From the NCBI RefSeq assembly GCF_008180865.1, contig NZ_VTEX01000007.1, positions 17,869 through 81,868 of the forward strand: a stretch of DNA of 64,000 bases, given 5' to 3'. This stretch comes from Rossellomorea aquimaris (GTDB lineage: Bacteria; Bacillota; Bacilli; Bacillales; Bacillaceae_B). Below, piece after piece: positions 1 to 8,515 of this stretch. Both the position numbers and the translations under genes were made by a program. A model generated the notes under the pieces. The model had not been told where the DNA came from. It saw only the letters and a list, made by a program, of their open reading frames with translations, and made no database searches. Position 1 is the stretch's first letter. The number at the start of each line of letters is the position of its first letter.

Positions 1-1
1 G

Positions 2-193
2 TTGGAAGGAACGTCGAAGGGTGGCATTATGTCCCGTGAGAAAGTAAGGGAGCGGGTCGAGAAGTGGGACGGCTTACCGAAGCACCCGAATATCAGCCAT
101 TATGGGGATCCTGAACACCGTGAATGGAAGCAATACTTCATTGGAGACGACGTGGAACCGATCGAGGGCAAATGCCCCTTTCACCATAAATAA
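2..193 (+). CDS. C-terminal part of an unidentified protein
   Basis: An open frame enters from the left edge and ends at a TAA at 191-193. The last 63 residues are charged and end in a GKCPFHHK tail. A possible internal ATG lies at 29-31, but no convincing ribosome binding site decides the start, so the gene probably begins outside the window. A terminator follows directly. I do not recognise the family. The Cys/His-rich tail could bind a metal, but that is only a suggestion. Confidence 0.45.
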   Translation: MEGTSKGGIMSREKVRERVEKWDGLPKHPNISHYGDPEHREWKQYFIGDDVEPIEGKCPFHHK

Positions 194-195
194 GA

Positions 196-231
196 GAAAG
201 AGTGTCAGGCCAGGCCTGACACTCTTTTCCT
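196..231. terminator. bidirectional intrinsic terminator
   Basis: A perfect GC-rich hairpin (GAGTGTCAGGCC / GGCCTGACACTC, sharing the central GGCC) is followed by TTTTCC on the plus strand and has A residues before it. It can serve both the partial gene on the left and the DUF4097 gene arriving from the right. Confidence 0.8.
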
Positions 232-1094
232 TAATAAATATCCACATTCCCACTGGATACGGAAACATTGATGTTGTATTTACCAGACCCGGCCACACCT
301 GAAATATCGCCATCTTCTATCTTCTGATTCTTTAATGGCAGGTTGCAGGAGATGTCTCCGCTGCTTGCTTTTCCGTTCAGCTTAAAGCTCGCGTCTTCCG
401 GCAGGTCCAGGTTGACACCTCCAGAGCTTACATCAAAATTCAGGTCTCCTTTTAGTGTTTCCATGGAGACAGTTAATTCACCAGATGATAAGTCACTTTC
501 CAAAGGACCTTCGTAATTCGACAATTCCACATCCCCGGAGCTGATGTCTACATTACCTTCTTTTGTTGAGAGAGCATTCACGACCAAGTCTCCGGAAGAA
601 CCGTCATGTTCAAATATATTCGTCTCAAGGTTTTCAAGAGTCATGTTTCCGGAACCCATTTCTACAGTTAACTCATCCAGCTTCATTCGATTCGTTTCGG
701 ATTCTCCTGCAAACTGCAGGTTACCTGAGCCAATCTTGATTTCCATGCTTCGATCATATTCTTTTGGAATGTACACGGTTACGTTTGATTTGCGGTTGAA
801 TCCTATCCATTCATACCATTTATGCTTTACTGCCACTTCAATGGTGTCGCCTTTTTTAGCTAAAGTCAGCGCTCCTTTTCCTTCAATGTCGACCTTTACT
901 TCATTCTGATCCACAGGGATGACTTCTGTGTCGCTGCCTTCCATTTTAAGATCGATGTGATCGATTCTGTCCGTTACCCCGATGCGTTCCCCTGACTTAC
1001 TTTCTTTAGCAAATAACGATGTATTGTCATTCAGGATGACGTATAGGGTTCCAAGTGCAAGCAGTGCAATGATCACGGCAAAAGCATTTTTCAT
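231..1094 (-). CDS. DUF4097 family (LiaG/YvlB-like) surface protein
   Basis: The 287-residue protein has an N-terminal hydrophobic segment (about residues 3-22) that acts as a signal anchor. The rest is a repetitive beta-rich domain with recurring SSGD/GSGN turns about every 20 residues, typical of the DUF4097 beta-helix-like fold seen in LiaG and YvlB. The bulk should lie outside the membrane. The start is set by a GAGGG site 6-7 bases before the ATG. Family members are often linked to cell-envelope stress modules, but no LiaRS or PspC gene is adjacent here, so a specific role is not supported. Confidence 0.8.
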   Translation of the reverse strand: MKNAFAVIIALLALGTLYVILNDNTSLFAKESKSGERIGVTDRIDHIDLKMEGSDTEVIPVDQNEVKVDIEGKGALTLAKKGDTIEVAVKHKWYEWIGFNRKSNVTVYIPKEYDRSMEIKIGSGNLQFAGESETNRMKLDELTVEMGSGNMTLENLETNIFEHDGSSGDLVVNALSTKEGNVDISSGDVELSNYEGPLESDLSSGELTVSMETLKGDLNFDVSSGGVNLDLPEDASFKLNGKASSGDISCNLPLKNQKIEDGDISGVAGSGKYNINVSVSSGNVDIY

Positions 1095-1227
1095 TAATAT
1101 CCCTCACTTTGACTTGTTTTTCCATTTTATAGTTTTATTTTAATGCAGCTGCCGGTTCATCACATTGAGCCATAGGATTATTTTTGAATCAGACCAGAGG
1201 CCGAGTTCGGTGCAGGCTATGTAATAG

Positions 1228-1262
1228 AAAAAGACCGGTCATAGAGGTGACCGGTCTGAACC
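1228..1262 (-). terminator. intrinsic terminator of the CAP-domain gene
   Basis: On the minus strand the hairpin AGACCGGTCA..TGACCGGTCT is followed by a T run. It sits just past the stop codon of the CAP-domain lipoprotein. Confidence 0.8.
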
Positions 1263-1263
1263 T

Positions 1264-2022
1264 TTATTTTGCGATGAACATCTGCGTCCAATAGATTCCC
1301 TGGCTTGAATCCTTCGCTGTTCCCACGCCAATATGAGTGACTTGTTTGTTTAAAATATTTTTTCGGTGTCCTGGACTGTTCATCCAAGCGTTGACGACAG
1401 ATTCAGGTGTTTTTTGTCCAACGGCAATGTTCTCCGCTGCCGTGGAGTAATCCACCCCAAAGTTCTCCATCATTTCAAAAGGAGATCCGTACGTTGGAGA
1501 CGTATGAGAGAAATAGTCATTTTCCTTCATGTCCTCTGATTTCATCTCTGCCACATTCGCTAACTCTCCATCCATCTTCAAGGCACCAAGTCCATTCTTC
1601 TTACGTTCCTGGTTGGTTAAATCAACTACCTGCTTCACAAATCCACTAGCATCGGATGCCTGTGAATCCTGTTTGGGCTGACCATCTGCAGGTGGTTCCG
1701 GTTGTGCCGCATTCGGTTCTTGTGCAGGCTGATTCGGCTGACGGGCTTCTTCATTACCTGGCGCATTTTCCCCTGGGTCTAGGTGGGTAAATTCACGTAA
1801 GTCCCCATTTGGGTCTATCGGAGCCATGAAACGGTGAAGGGGAGTTTGGTTACCTTGCATTCCATCCATCTCATCTCTACCACCGTTATCATAAGTGACA
1901 GGATCGTAATTCACGTTTTGTGTATCCATCAGGTTATCGTTTGCATCGTTATTGTTACAGGCAGTCATCAGCATAAACGGGATGACGGCGCAGACTGTTA
2001 TCGAAAGAAAGCGTTTTTTCAT
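1264..2022 (-). CDS. CAP (SCP/PR1) domain lipoprotein, YkwD-like
   Basis: The 252-residue precursor starts with a lipoprotein signal peptide with lipobox LMTAC (Cys about residue 22). A low-complexity Pro/Gln/Glu/Ala linker (about 75-125) leads to a C-terminal CAP domain (about 128-250). The domain has the family signatures TNQERKKNGL, DYFSHTSP, AENIAVG and NSPGHRKNIL, so the His/Glu cavity residues are present. Related proteins are B. subtilis YkwD and the spore protein SafA partner-like CAP proteins. It is probably anchored outside the membrane with the CAP domain extending into the wall. The substrate is unknown. GGAGG precedes the ATG. Confidence 0.85.
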   Translation of the reverse strand: MKKRFLSITVCAVIPFMLMTACNNNDANDNLMDTQNVNYDPVTYDNGGRDEMDGMQGNQTPLHRFMAPIDPNGDLREFTHLDPGENAPGNEEARQPNQPAQEPNAAQPEPPADGQPKQDSQASDASGFVKQVVDLTNQERKKNGLGALKMDGELANVAEMKSEDMKENDYFSHTSPTYGSPFEMMENFGVDYSTAAENIAVGQKTPESVVNAWMNSPGHRKNILNKQVTHIGVGTAKDSSQGIYWTQMFIAK

Positions 2023-2202
2023 GTATGATCCTCCAATATTGTTGATTACCTTTTATATCAGGCATTAACAGTCTTTAATATGTACTCCTGCCGTCATTAT
2101 TATCCTGTTAAAAATAGGGTTTGCTTCTGTGTTTCAAAAGGGGTTTTGAGCTCCTGACCCGAATAGTTACTAATAAGAAAGAAGGGAAGGGGGTTTTCAT
2201 TA

Positions 2203-3258
2203 ATGGAACGGAAACGATTACGGGAATTGGGAGGAAGGATCGGCTCCTATACATGTGGGAAATATAACAGCATTACCGATATTGAGGGAGTGAAGGTCGG
2301 ACATAAAACCCTTCACTATGAGCATGACAATACCGTGATACGAACGGGTGTAACGGCGATTTTACCTCATGGGGGCAATCTGTTCCGTGAGAAAGTATGC
2401 GCGGGCCGCCATGTGATCAATGGCTTTGGAAAAACAGTCGGGACGATTCAAATGGAGGAGCTTGGTGTACTTGAAAGTCCCATTCTCTTGACGAATACTC
2501 TTTCCGTTGGGGATGTGTTAAAAGGGACGGTTCAATATATGCTGGACGAAACACCTGAAATCGGAGACACAACGGGGACAGTAAATGTCGTTGTGGGAGA
2601 ATGCAATGATGGGTTTCTGAATGATATCCGCGGTCTTCATGTAAAGCCTGAAGATGCCCGGGAAGCCATTGTTCATGCACAATCGGGACCTGTCGATGAA
2701 GGGTGCGTCGGAGCGGGAACGGGAATGCTTTGTTTAGGGTATAAAGGTGGTATTGGGACGAGTTCCAGGGAGTATCCCTTTGGAGATGAGAAGTATACGG
2801 TGGGAGCCCTCGTATTAACGAATTTCGGTCAGAGGAAAGATCTAAGGCTTCCCAATCTTAACTCCGGGGAGGATCAACATACACCGGATGGGTCAATCAT
2901 GATCATCCTGGCGACGGATGCACCTCTAAATGAAAGGCAGCTTAAACGACTGGCAAAACGTGCTACATTCGGCCTTTCTAGAACGGGCTCGTATGCAGCC
3001 CATGGGAGTGGTGATGTTGTTCTTGCATTTTCTACTGCACACCGCATTCCACATCAGCCTTCCAATGATAACACGATTCCGTACTCGTTCATTAAAGAAG
3101 ACGGACAGATTATCTCTACACTATTTGAAATGACAGTCGATAGCGTAGAAGAAGCCATATGGAACTCTCTCTGTAAAGCGGAAACCACAACGGGCAGGAA
3201 TGGACGGGAAATGGAAGCGATACCTTTAGAATTGCTAAGGGCTGGACTGTTGAAATAA
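2203..3258 (+). CDS. P1 family (DmpA-like) N-terminal nucleophile aminopeptidase
   Basis: At 351 residues it has the normal length for the DmpA/BapA family of self-processing aminopeptidases and amidases. The N-terminal block NSITDIEGVKVGH is characteristic. The autocleavage site is expected at Gly230-Ser231 in the motif PDGSIMIILATDAPL, where Ser becomes the N-terminal nucleophile. The upstream GGTGML and KGGIGTSSR segments are also family landmarks. It has no signal peptide, so it is cytoplasmic. It stands alone between the divergent CAP gene and the glycosylase gene. The natural substrate is unknown: family members hydrolyse N-terminal D- or L-amino acids or beta-peptides. Confidence 0.88.
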   Translation: MERKRLRELGGRIGSYTCGKYNSITDIEGVKVGHKTLHYEHDNTVIRTGVTAILPHGGNLFREKVCAGRHVINGFGKTVGTIQMEELGVLESPILLTNTLSVGDVLKGTVQYMLDETPEIGDTTGTVNVVVGECNDGFLNDIRGLHVKPEDAREAIVHAQSGPVDEGCVGAGTGMLCLGYKGGIGTSSREYPFGDEKYTVGALVLTNFGQRKDLRLPNLNSGEDQHTPDGSIMIILATDAPLNERQLKRLAKRATFGLSRTGSYAAHGSGDVVLAFSTAHRIPHQPSNDNTIPYSFIKEDGQIISTLFEMTVDSVEEAIWNSLCKAETTTGRNGREMEAIPLELLRAGLLK

Positions 3259-3361
3259 GACAAAATCTTTAGACGTTACCTATTTTCTGTTATTTAACGA
3301 TTAAATTAATAGGGTATACCATATATATGTACGAACTATTTGGTTGAAGGAAGTGACAGTC

Positions 3362-3946
3362 ATGAATTATATCCCTATGCCTCTTTCGTTTTTCCAACAG
3401 CCCACTTTGGAACTTGCAAAGTCTTTGTTGGGATGTGTGTTAGTAAAAGAGACGGAGGAGGGAAAAGCTTCAGGTTATATTGTGGAAACGGAAGCGTATC
3501 TAGGGCCAGCGGATCGAGCGGCTCACAGCTATGGAAATAGACGGACGAAGCGGACGGAAGTCATGTTTCATGAGGCTGGCAGGATCTATACATATGTTAT
3601 GCATACTCACTGTCTGGTCAATGTAGTGAGCGGGGAAAAAGAAAAACCCGAAGCGATTCTCATTAGAGCGGTCGAACCCCTTGAGGGCTTGGAGCTAATG
3701 GAAAGAAGACGATCGGGTCATGTGAAAAAAAATTGGACAAATGGGCCGGGAAAGCTGACAAAAGCGTTAGGCATAACCATGGAAGATTACGGGGGCAACT
3801 TCCTGGAACCCCCTCTCATCATCTCAAAGGGATACCGGCCTGAAGAGATTGTGGAAGGAAAACGAATCGGGATCGATAACACGGGAGAAGCCAGGGATTA
3901 TCCGTGGAGGTTCTGGGTAAAGGACAATCCTTATGTATCAAGATGA
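3362..3946 (+). CDS. DNA-3-methyladenine glycosylase (AAG/Mpg family)
   Basis: A 194-residue monofunctional base-excision glycosylase that removes alkylated purines. The family core IVETEAYLGPADRAAHSY carries the catalytic Glu, followed by RTKRTEVMF and the YTYVMH(T)HCLVNVV strand of the DNA-binding face. It resembles B. subtilis YxlJ. I chose the ATG at 3362 because GAAGGAAGTG lies just upstream. The longer reading frame from 3344 would put that site inside the gene. It overlaps nothing and has no obvious operon partner. Confidence 0.9.
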   Translation: MNYIPMPLSFFQQPTLELAKSLLGCVLVKETEEGKASGYIVETEAYLGPADRAAHSYGNRRTKRTEVMFHEAGRIYTYVMHTHCLVNVVSGEKEKPEAILIRAVEPLEGLELMERRRSGHVKKNWTNGPGKLTKALGITMEDYGGNFLEPPLIISKGYRPEEIVEGKRIGIDNTGEARDYPWRFWVKDNPYVSR

Positions 3947-4003
3947 TTATTTTTGAGAATTTTCTAATAATCAATTTAAAAATAACCCATAAGTACTATG
4001 TTT

Positions 4004-4013
4004 GTGGTATATT
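4004..4013 (+). promoter_or_regulatory. possible extended -10 promoter for the riboswitch transcript
   Basis: TGG followed by TATATT (4008-4013) resembles an extended -10 element and would start the transcript near 4020, just ahead of the c-di-GMP-II aptamer. No good -35 hexamer is visible. Confidence 0.35.
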
Positions 4014-4019
4014 TTTCTT

Positions 4020-4120
4020 GTGAGATGAAAATCATATACTGACAATTCGAATGGGAGCTTTGAACCTAAATGATAGATGGGCGCTTACATTTAGGGGAGC
4101 TAGTAGCGCAACCGGCCACA
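4020..4120 (+). promoter_or_regulatory. c-di-GMP-II riboswitch
   Basis: The stretch 4078-4118 matches the 3' half of the class II cyclic-di-GMP aptamer. A hairpin CCTAAATG/CATTTAGG (4065-4072 with 4088-4095) presents GGGCGCTTA in its loop, followed by GAGCTAGTAGCGCAACCGG. The Clostridium acetobutylicum aptamer has GGGCACTTG and GAGTTAGTAGTGCAACCGA in the same places. The pseudoknot pairs GCGCT with AGCGC here and GCACU with AGUGC there, which is a compensatory change. The 5' half is less typical. A terminator overlaps the 3' end and the gene downstream is an EAL phosphodiesterase, as expected for a c-di-GMP sensor. Confidence 0.78.
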
Positions 4121-4158
4121 TACGAACGTAGGAATACGTTTTTGTGTGGTTTTTTTTA
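4116..4158 (+). terminator. riboswitch expression-platform terminator
   Basis: CCACA and AACGTA (4116-4130) pair with TACGTT and TGTGG (4135-4149), followed by eight or more T residues. The 5' arm begins inside the conserved aptamer end (CCGGCCACA), so ligand binding and termination should compete. Confidence 0.7.
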
Positions 4159-4184
4159 TAAACTATAGAGAGTATAGGGGTCCT

Positions 4185-4895
4185 ATGAATATCTTTACTA
4201 TTTTTCAAAACGATTATATTTATCATGATTTTCAGCCCTTATATGAAATGGGCGAGCATCAAACCCTCTATGCATATGAGGGCCTGTTACGAAACAAGTA
4301 TAACGAAAATCCCGAAAGTGTTTTTCAGTCTGCCATGAAAGCGAATATCTTATATAAGCTTGATACCTTATCCATTTCAAAAGCTCTTGAAAGCTTTTCG
4401 GAGAATGGACTGAAGAACTGTAAGTTATTTCTTAATATTTATATCACGACGATTCTTCACCCGAGCTTTCATACCTATTTTTATGACTTGATGAAGAAGC
4501 ATCCTGATATATTGGGGCGTCTTGTGCTGGAGATTAATGAGTCGAGTGCGGAGGAACTCTGGCAGAATCCATTATTAAAAGAGTCACTTAAAGAACTTAA
4601 GGAATTCGGAGTTTGGTATGCGATTGATGACTTTGGTCAAGGGACATCCTCTATCAAGAAATCCATTGAATATGAACCGGAAGTCATTAAACTGGATCGC
4701 TATTTTGCTTTGAATCTGGCACAAGATGAGAAGAAACAACGATTCCTTTCCTTTTTCAATCAATTCTACGGTAAGGATACGTTAATTGTGTTAGAAGGCA
4801 TTGAAACCAAACAGGATATGCAAGTGGCAAAGGACATTGGGATTACAATAGGACAAGGCTTTTACTTGGGAAGGCCGAGTCGACTATTAGCGTAA
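4185..4895 (+). CDS. single-domain EAL c-di-GMP phosphodiesterase
   Basis: A 236-residue protein made of one EAL domain, with no sensor, GGDEF or transmembrane part. The signature Glu is E32 in YAYEGLLR (EGL instead of EAL). Further catalytic and metal positions are visible: Asn in LFLNIY, Glu in LEINES, the Asp pair in IDDFGQGTSS, Lys in VIKLDR, Glu in LEGIET and GQGFYLG near the end. It is probably an active enzyme that linearises c-di-GMP to pGpG. The c-di-GMP-II riboswitch directly upstream suggests feedback control by its own substrate. The RBS is weak (AGGGG, short spacing), and the start at 4185 is the first Met of the domain. Confidence 0.88.
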   Translation: MNIFTIFQNDYIYHDFQPLYEMGEHQTLYAYEGLLRNKYNENPESVFQSAMKANILYKLDTLSISKALESFSENGLKNCKLFLNIYITTILHPSFHTYFYDLMKKHPDILGRLVLEINESSAEELWQNPLLKESLKELKEFGVWYAIDDFGQGTSSIKKSIEYEPEVIKLDRYFALNLAQDEKKQRFLSFFNQFYGKDTLIVLEGIETKQDMQVAKDIGITIGQGFYLGRPSRLLA

Positions 4896-4902
4896 ATGAG
4901 AA

Positions 4903-4937
4903 TGGTGACTCTGGAGTGTATGAGTCACCTTTTTTCG
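4903..4937 (+). terminator. intrinsic terminator after the EAL gene
   Basis: GGTGACTC..GAGTCACC hairpin followed by TTTTTT. Confidence 0.85.
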
Positions 4938-5034
4938 TGGACATCTGCTATGGTATTGTCCGAATTAAAATAAAATTGAAAATATTTAACATTTCCATTA
5001 AACTGAGGAAAAAGAGAAAAAAGGGGATCAAGGT

Positions 5035-7014
5035 ATGAGGCTTCTCACATTTCCGCTGAAATTTATGTTTTATTATATTCTCGGATTGATTGGTATTTTA
5101 GCTGTGAGTATTGCTCCTGAAGTATTTAAAGAGAGGGGCCTGTACAATTTTGTCGGGTTCTTGGAAGAGTTTTTTAAGTTCGTGTTTGTATTTTTGGACG
5201 GTGAAAATTGGAGCTATTCCTATAAAGGGATAACCGTCGATTTTCTGGACATGCTTTGGGGACCTTATCTGTATTCTTTACAGATTATCGGTGGAGCATT
5301 GGGCTTAGGCCTGGGAATAGCGTTTATCCTTACCATCTTCACAGTGTTTATGCCCCGATGGGTTACGTCTTCACTAAAGAAAGTATTAAACCTCTTTGAG
5401 ACGGTGCCTGACTTAATGTTTGCGTTTATGCTCCAGCTGCTCATTGTCTATGTTATTAAATATTTTGGCGTGGAACTGATGAATTTCACGGAGTATGGGG
5501 AAGAAAAGATCTTTCTTGCTCCTATCATCACACTATCCATTATACCCATGATCTCTTTCTTTCGTATTCTCCTTTTTATTACGGAAGAAGAAATGCTAAA
5601 GCCACATGTAGAGTTTGCCCAAAGCAAAGGAATGTCGAAAGGCAGGATCCTTTTTGCTCACATATTGAAAAATATTTCTCCCAGCTTGTTTTATCATGGA
5701 AAGCTGATCATATGGGGGATGCTATCTAGTTTATTCATCATCGAGACGATTTTCAATATGAGGGGAATAACGTATTACATCGTACAAGACTTCAGACCTA
5801 TGGTCATAGCCATCTCCCTGATTATGATTTACACACCTTTTTTCGTTGTGTATCAAGGCGTGTATCTATGGATTAATCGGGAGGGAAGCGTCGATCATAC
5901 CAAATATAAAAGGGATAAAACGAAGTGGAATGAATGGAAGATCTGGGGCTGGCTTTCTACTATTAGACGGCTTTGGTGGCAGCATATGAATAATGGGAAG
6001 TTTGCTATCGGGTTTAGTGTCATCTTTCTCTTGATTGCTCTCAGTTTCCTTTATCCAATGATGAAAGAAGATCCGATTAAACAAATTCAGTTTATGAAAA
6101 ACGATGAAGGACGTATCATCAGTGCCCCTCCACATAAGCCTTTTGGAGAGATGATCTTAGGCTCCGATTTCTTCGGGTATAGCATCCTCGACCAACTGAT
6201 TGTCGGGGCAAAGTATACCCTCCTCTTTGCACTGGTTGTCGCATCTCTAAGGGTTATAGGTGGATTCTATCTTGGAATAGCCTATCATTTTCATCTGAAA
6301 GAAAATAGGAAGAATTGGATTGATCGGATGGTGGATTCCATTCATTTCTTACCTTTAAGTCTTATTGCATATCTTCTATTAAGACCTGTTCTTTGGGGAT
6401 TGCCCGTTTTAGGATGGGATCACTCCATCTTTGAAAGACTTGTTTTTGAAGCTGTCGTCTTGACGATTCTTGTGCTGCCGTTAACGACGGTTTTAATAGG
6501 GAATGAACTGAAGTTACTAGGTAAACAGGATTTTGTTCTGTCGGCGAAGCTCTTAGGGGGAAGTAATCGTCATTTGCTGTGGACGCACCTTTTCCCACAT
6601 CTGGCACCACGACTATTCATTATATGGGGGCAGCAATTTATTCAAACGCTTCTCATCCTTGTGCATCTGGGGTTATTTCATCTGTTCTTGGGCGGAACGA
6701 TCATTACAGGAGGACTGGTACCCGATCCTCCAAAATCGGGGACATTTGAATGGTCAGGTCTGATCAGTTCCACTAAAGATTCCCTTATGACCGGAAAGTA
6801 CTGGATTGTCATCGCTCCGTTAGCAGCCTTTATGATTGCCATCATCGCCATGCAGTTGATTGTGCAAGGTGTGAAGGAAATCCAGCAAACAAAGGTAGGC
6901 GTACTGATAAACAACACTCCAATTAAGAATAAACATAAGCTGGTCAAGAAGAAAACCTACCGTCCAGTGACGGAAGACTTTCATTTGGTTCGACAACAAT
7001 CCTTTAAGGGATAA
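5035..7014 (+). CDS. fused DppB/DppC-type ABC peptide permease
   Basis: At 659 residues it is about twice the length of one oligopeptide permease subunit. The N-terminal half (about 1-285) resembles DppB/OppB, with an EAA-like loop at EFAQSKGMSKGRILFAHIL. The C-terminal half (about 310-620) resembles DppC/OppC, with a second loop at SAKLLGGSNRHLLWTHLFPH. Each half has several strongly hydrophobic segments. One polypeptide could therefore form the whole transmembrane pore. No substrate-binding protein or ATPase gene adjoins it, so the partners must be encoded elsewhere. It is followed after 14 bases by the HHH protein, probably in the same transcript. Confidence 0.82.
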   Translation: MRLLTFPLKFMFYYILGLIGILAVSIAPEVFKERGLYNFVGFLEEFFKFVFVFLDGENWSYSYKGITVDFLDMLWGPYLYSLQIIGGALGLGLGIAFILTIFTVFMPRWVTSSLKKVLNLFETVPDLMFAFMLQLLIVYVIKYFGVELMNFTEYGEEKIFLAPIITLSIIPMISFFRILLFITEEEMLKPHVEFAQSKGMSKGRILFAHILKNISPSLFYHGKLIIWGMLSSLFIIETIFNMRGITYYIVQDFRPMVIAISLIMIYTPFFVVYQGVYLWINREGSVDHTKYKRDKTKWNEWKIWGWLSTIRRLWWQHMNNGKFAIGFSVIFLLIALSFLYPMMKEDPIKQIQFMKNDEGRIISAPPHKPFGEMILGSDFFGYSILDQLIVGAKYTLLFALVVASLRVIGGFYLGIAYHFHLKENRKNWIDRMVDSIHFLPLSLIAYLLLRPVLWGLPVLGWDHSIFERLVFEAVVLTILVLPLTTVLIGNELKLLGKQDFVLSAKLLGGSNRHLLWTHLFPHLAPRLFIIWGQQFIQTLLILVHLGLFHLFLGGTIITGGLVPDPPKSGTFEWSGLISSTKDSLMTGKYWIVIAPLAAFMIAIIAMQLIVQGVKEIQQTKVGVLINNTPIKNKHKLVKKKTYRPVTEDFHLVRQQSFKG

Positions 7015-7028
7015 GGGGGAGATAGAGA

Positions 7029-7502
7029 GTGAGTAGAAAGAGTCCTAAATTGCCACTAACCGACGAGGAAAGGTCGGCACTTCGTAAAGAGAAGATCAGA
7101 CTGGGAGACATCTTCGAACTGTATCCCGATGTATTAAGTGAAAGACTAAACATCTCTATGGCTAGAGCCCGGTACTTAGTCGGCATGTCCATTTTTCAAC
7201 GAATTCCGTCAATCGGACCGAATATGGCGCATAATGTAGTTGAAGACCTTGGTTTTCATTCTTACGAAGACATAAAGGATGAAAAAGGGGAAGACCTCAT
7301 TATAGACTTGGAAAAGAAGTACGGCGTCTGGATGGACCCATGCGTGGAAGACTCCCTCAGGTGCGTCGTCCACCACGCAAACAACCCGGCATCCAAGAAA
7401 AACTGGTGGGACTTCACCACCCAAAGAAAAAACTACCGTCAAACCCACGGCTACCCCAGTGACCGCCCAACGAAAGCCTGGGATGAGGGACGGACCTCAT
7501 AA
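7029..7502 (+). CDS. helix-hairpin-helix 'pathogenicity locus' (Cdd1) family protein
   Basis: The 157-residue soluble protein has a HhH-like segment around residues 40-75 (ARARYLVGMSIFQRIPSIGPNMA) and the rest matches the Cdd1 or 'pathogenicity locus' family, including the WMDPCVEDSLRCVVHHA block with two Cys and a His pair. The GTG start is set by AAGGGGGA seven to eight bases upstream. The biochemical function is not established: HhH motifs suggest nucleic-acid contact. It is close behind the fused permease and ends at an intrinsic terminator. Confidence 0.8.
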   Translation: MSRKSPKLPLTDEERSALRKEKIRLGDIFELYPDVLSERLNISMARARYLVGMSIFQRIPSIGPNMAHNVVEDLGFHSYEDIKDEKGEDLIIDLEKKYGVWMDPCVEDSLRCVVHHANNPASKKNWWDFTTQRKNYRQTHGYPSDRPTKAWDEGRTS

Positions 7503-7506
7503 ACTA

Positions 7507-7548
7507 AAAAGGCAGGAAGATAGAATCAGCTTCCTGCCTTTATTTATA
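7507..7548 (+). terminator. intrinsic terminator
   Basis: AAAGGCAGGAAG..CTTCCTGCCTTT hairpin with a T-rich tail directly after the HHH gene. Confidence 0.85.
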
Positions 7549-7625
7549 TACGTTCTCTTCAGGGACAAACCTCTTTCGTATATCCTCCTCAAAATGGACA
7601 TGATAAAGAAAAGGAGTGATCAGAG

Positions 7626-8411
7626 ATGAGAATCGTGTTCATCTGTTTACTAATGACTTTCTCTTTTCATGATTCCATTTCAGCCCGAAACATCCTGCCC
7701 CTTCCAGCCCATCATAATGAACTCGCAATCGTCATTGATGATTTAGGAAACGAGATGAAGGGAACAGAGGAAATCCTGAAATTACCCGTCACCTTGACGA
7801 TTGCAGTTATGCCCTTTCTGCCAACTACAAGACAAGATGCGGAGAAGGCACATGGGCTGGGCCATGAGGTCATCGTCCATCTACCCATGGAACCGATGTC
7901 CGGGAAAGCAAGTTGGCTTGGGCCAGGGGCAATCACCACTTCGCTTTCAAATGACGAAATCCGGAAAAGAGTAGAAAAGGCGATCGAAGAGGTTCCCTAT
8001 GCAGTAGGCGTCAATCACCATATGGGTTCAAAAGCAACAGCCGATGAACGGGTCATGAGGGTCGTTCTAGAGGTATGCAAGGAAAAGGGATTGTTTTATT
8101 TGGATAGTAAAACAACAGGAAAGAGCGTCATTCCCAAGCTTGCGAAAGAATTGAGTGTTCCCTATCTTGAAAATGAATTATTCTTTGATGATGTCTATAC
8201 CATCCAGCATATCGGAAAGCAAGCCAAGCTTCTTTCTAAAGAATTAGACAGTGACACTTCCACCATTGCCATAGGTCATGTCGGGGTCACAGGAATCAAG
8301 GTCGCAACCATGCTTGAAGAGTTTCTTCCTCTTTATGAGAAAAAAGCATCCATTGTACCACTGTCAGATTTAATACCTGAATATCATTTGATTGATGAGA
8401 GCATGCCTTGA
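7626..8411 (+). CDS. secreted divergent polysaccharide deacetylase (YibQ/DUF610 family)
   Basis: The 261-residue precursor has a cleavable-type signal peptide (about 1-21, ending near SARN). The mature part is the divergent polysaccharide deacetylase fold: IVIDDLGN near the start carries the Asp pair, VIVHLPMEP carries the first His, and GVNHHMGSKATAD carries the His-His pair. These are the metal-site positions of the NodB-like superfamily. It is expected at the outer face of the membrane or in the wall. The substrate is unproven. AAAGGAG precedes the ATG. Confidence 0.87.
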   Translation: MRIVFICLLMTFSFHDSISARNILPLPAHHNELAIVIDDLGNEMKGTEEILKLPVTLTIAVMPFLPTTRQDAEKAHGLGHEVIVHLPMEPMSGKASWLGPGAITTSLSNDEIRKRVEKAIEEVPYAVGVNHHMGSKATADERVMRVVLEVCKEKGLFYLDSKTTGKSVIPKLAKELSVPYLENELFFDDVYTIQHIGKQAKLLSKELDSDTSTIAIGHVGVTGIKVATMLEEFLPLYEKKASIVPLSDLIPEYHLIDESMP

Positions 8412-8432
8412 TGGTGTGCTCTTTCTTTGTAA
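8397..8432 (+). terminator. weak intrinsic terminator overlapping the deacetylase stop
   Basis: AGAGCA..TGCTCT with a 13-base loop and a CTTT-type tail; the 5' arm lies in the last codons of the gene. Confidence 0.5.
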
Positions 8433-8515
8433 ATCTTCTGTTAAACCAAAGCTTATTTTTTTGATATAAGAAGACCCTCCCTTATAATCAGAAGGTAAGA
8501 AGGAGATGATTCCAT

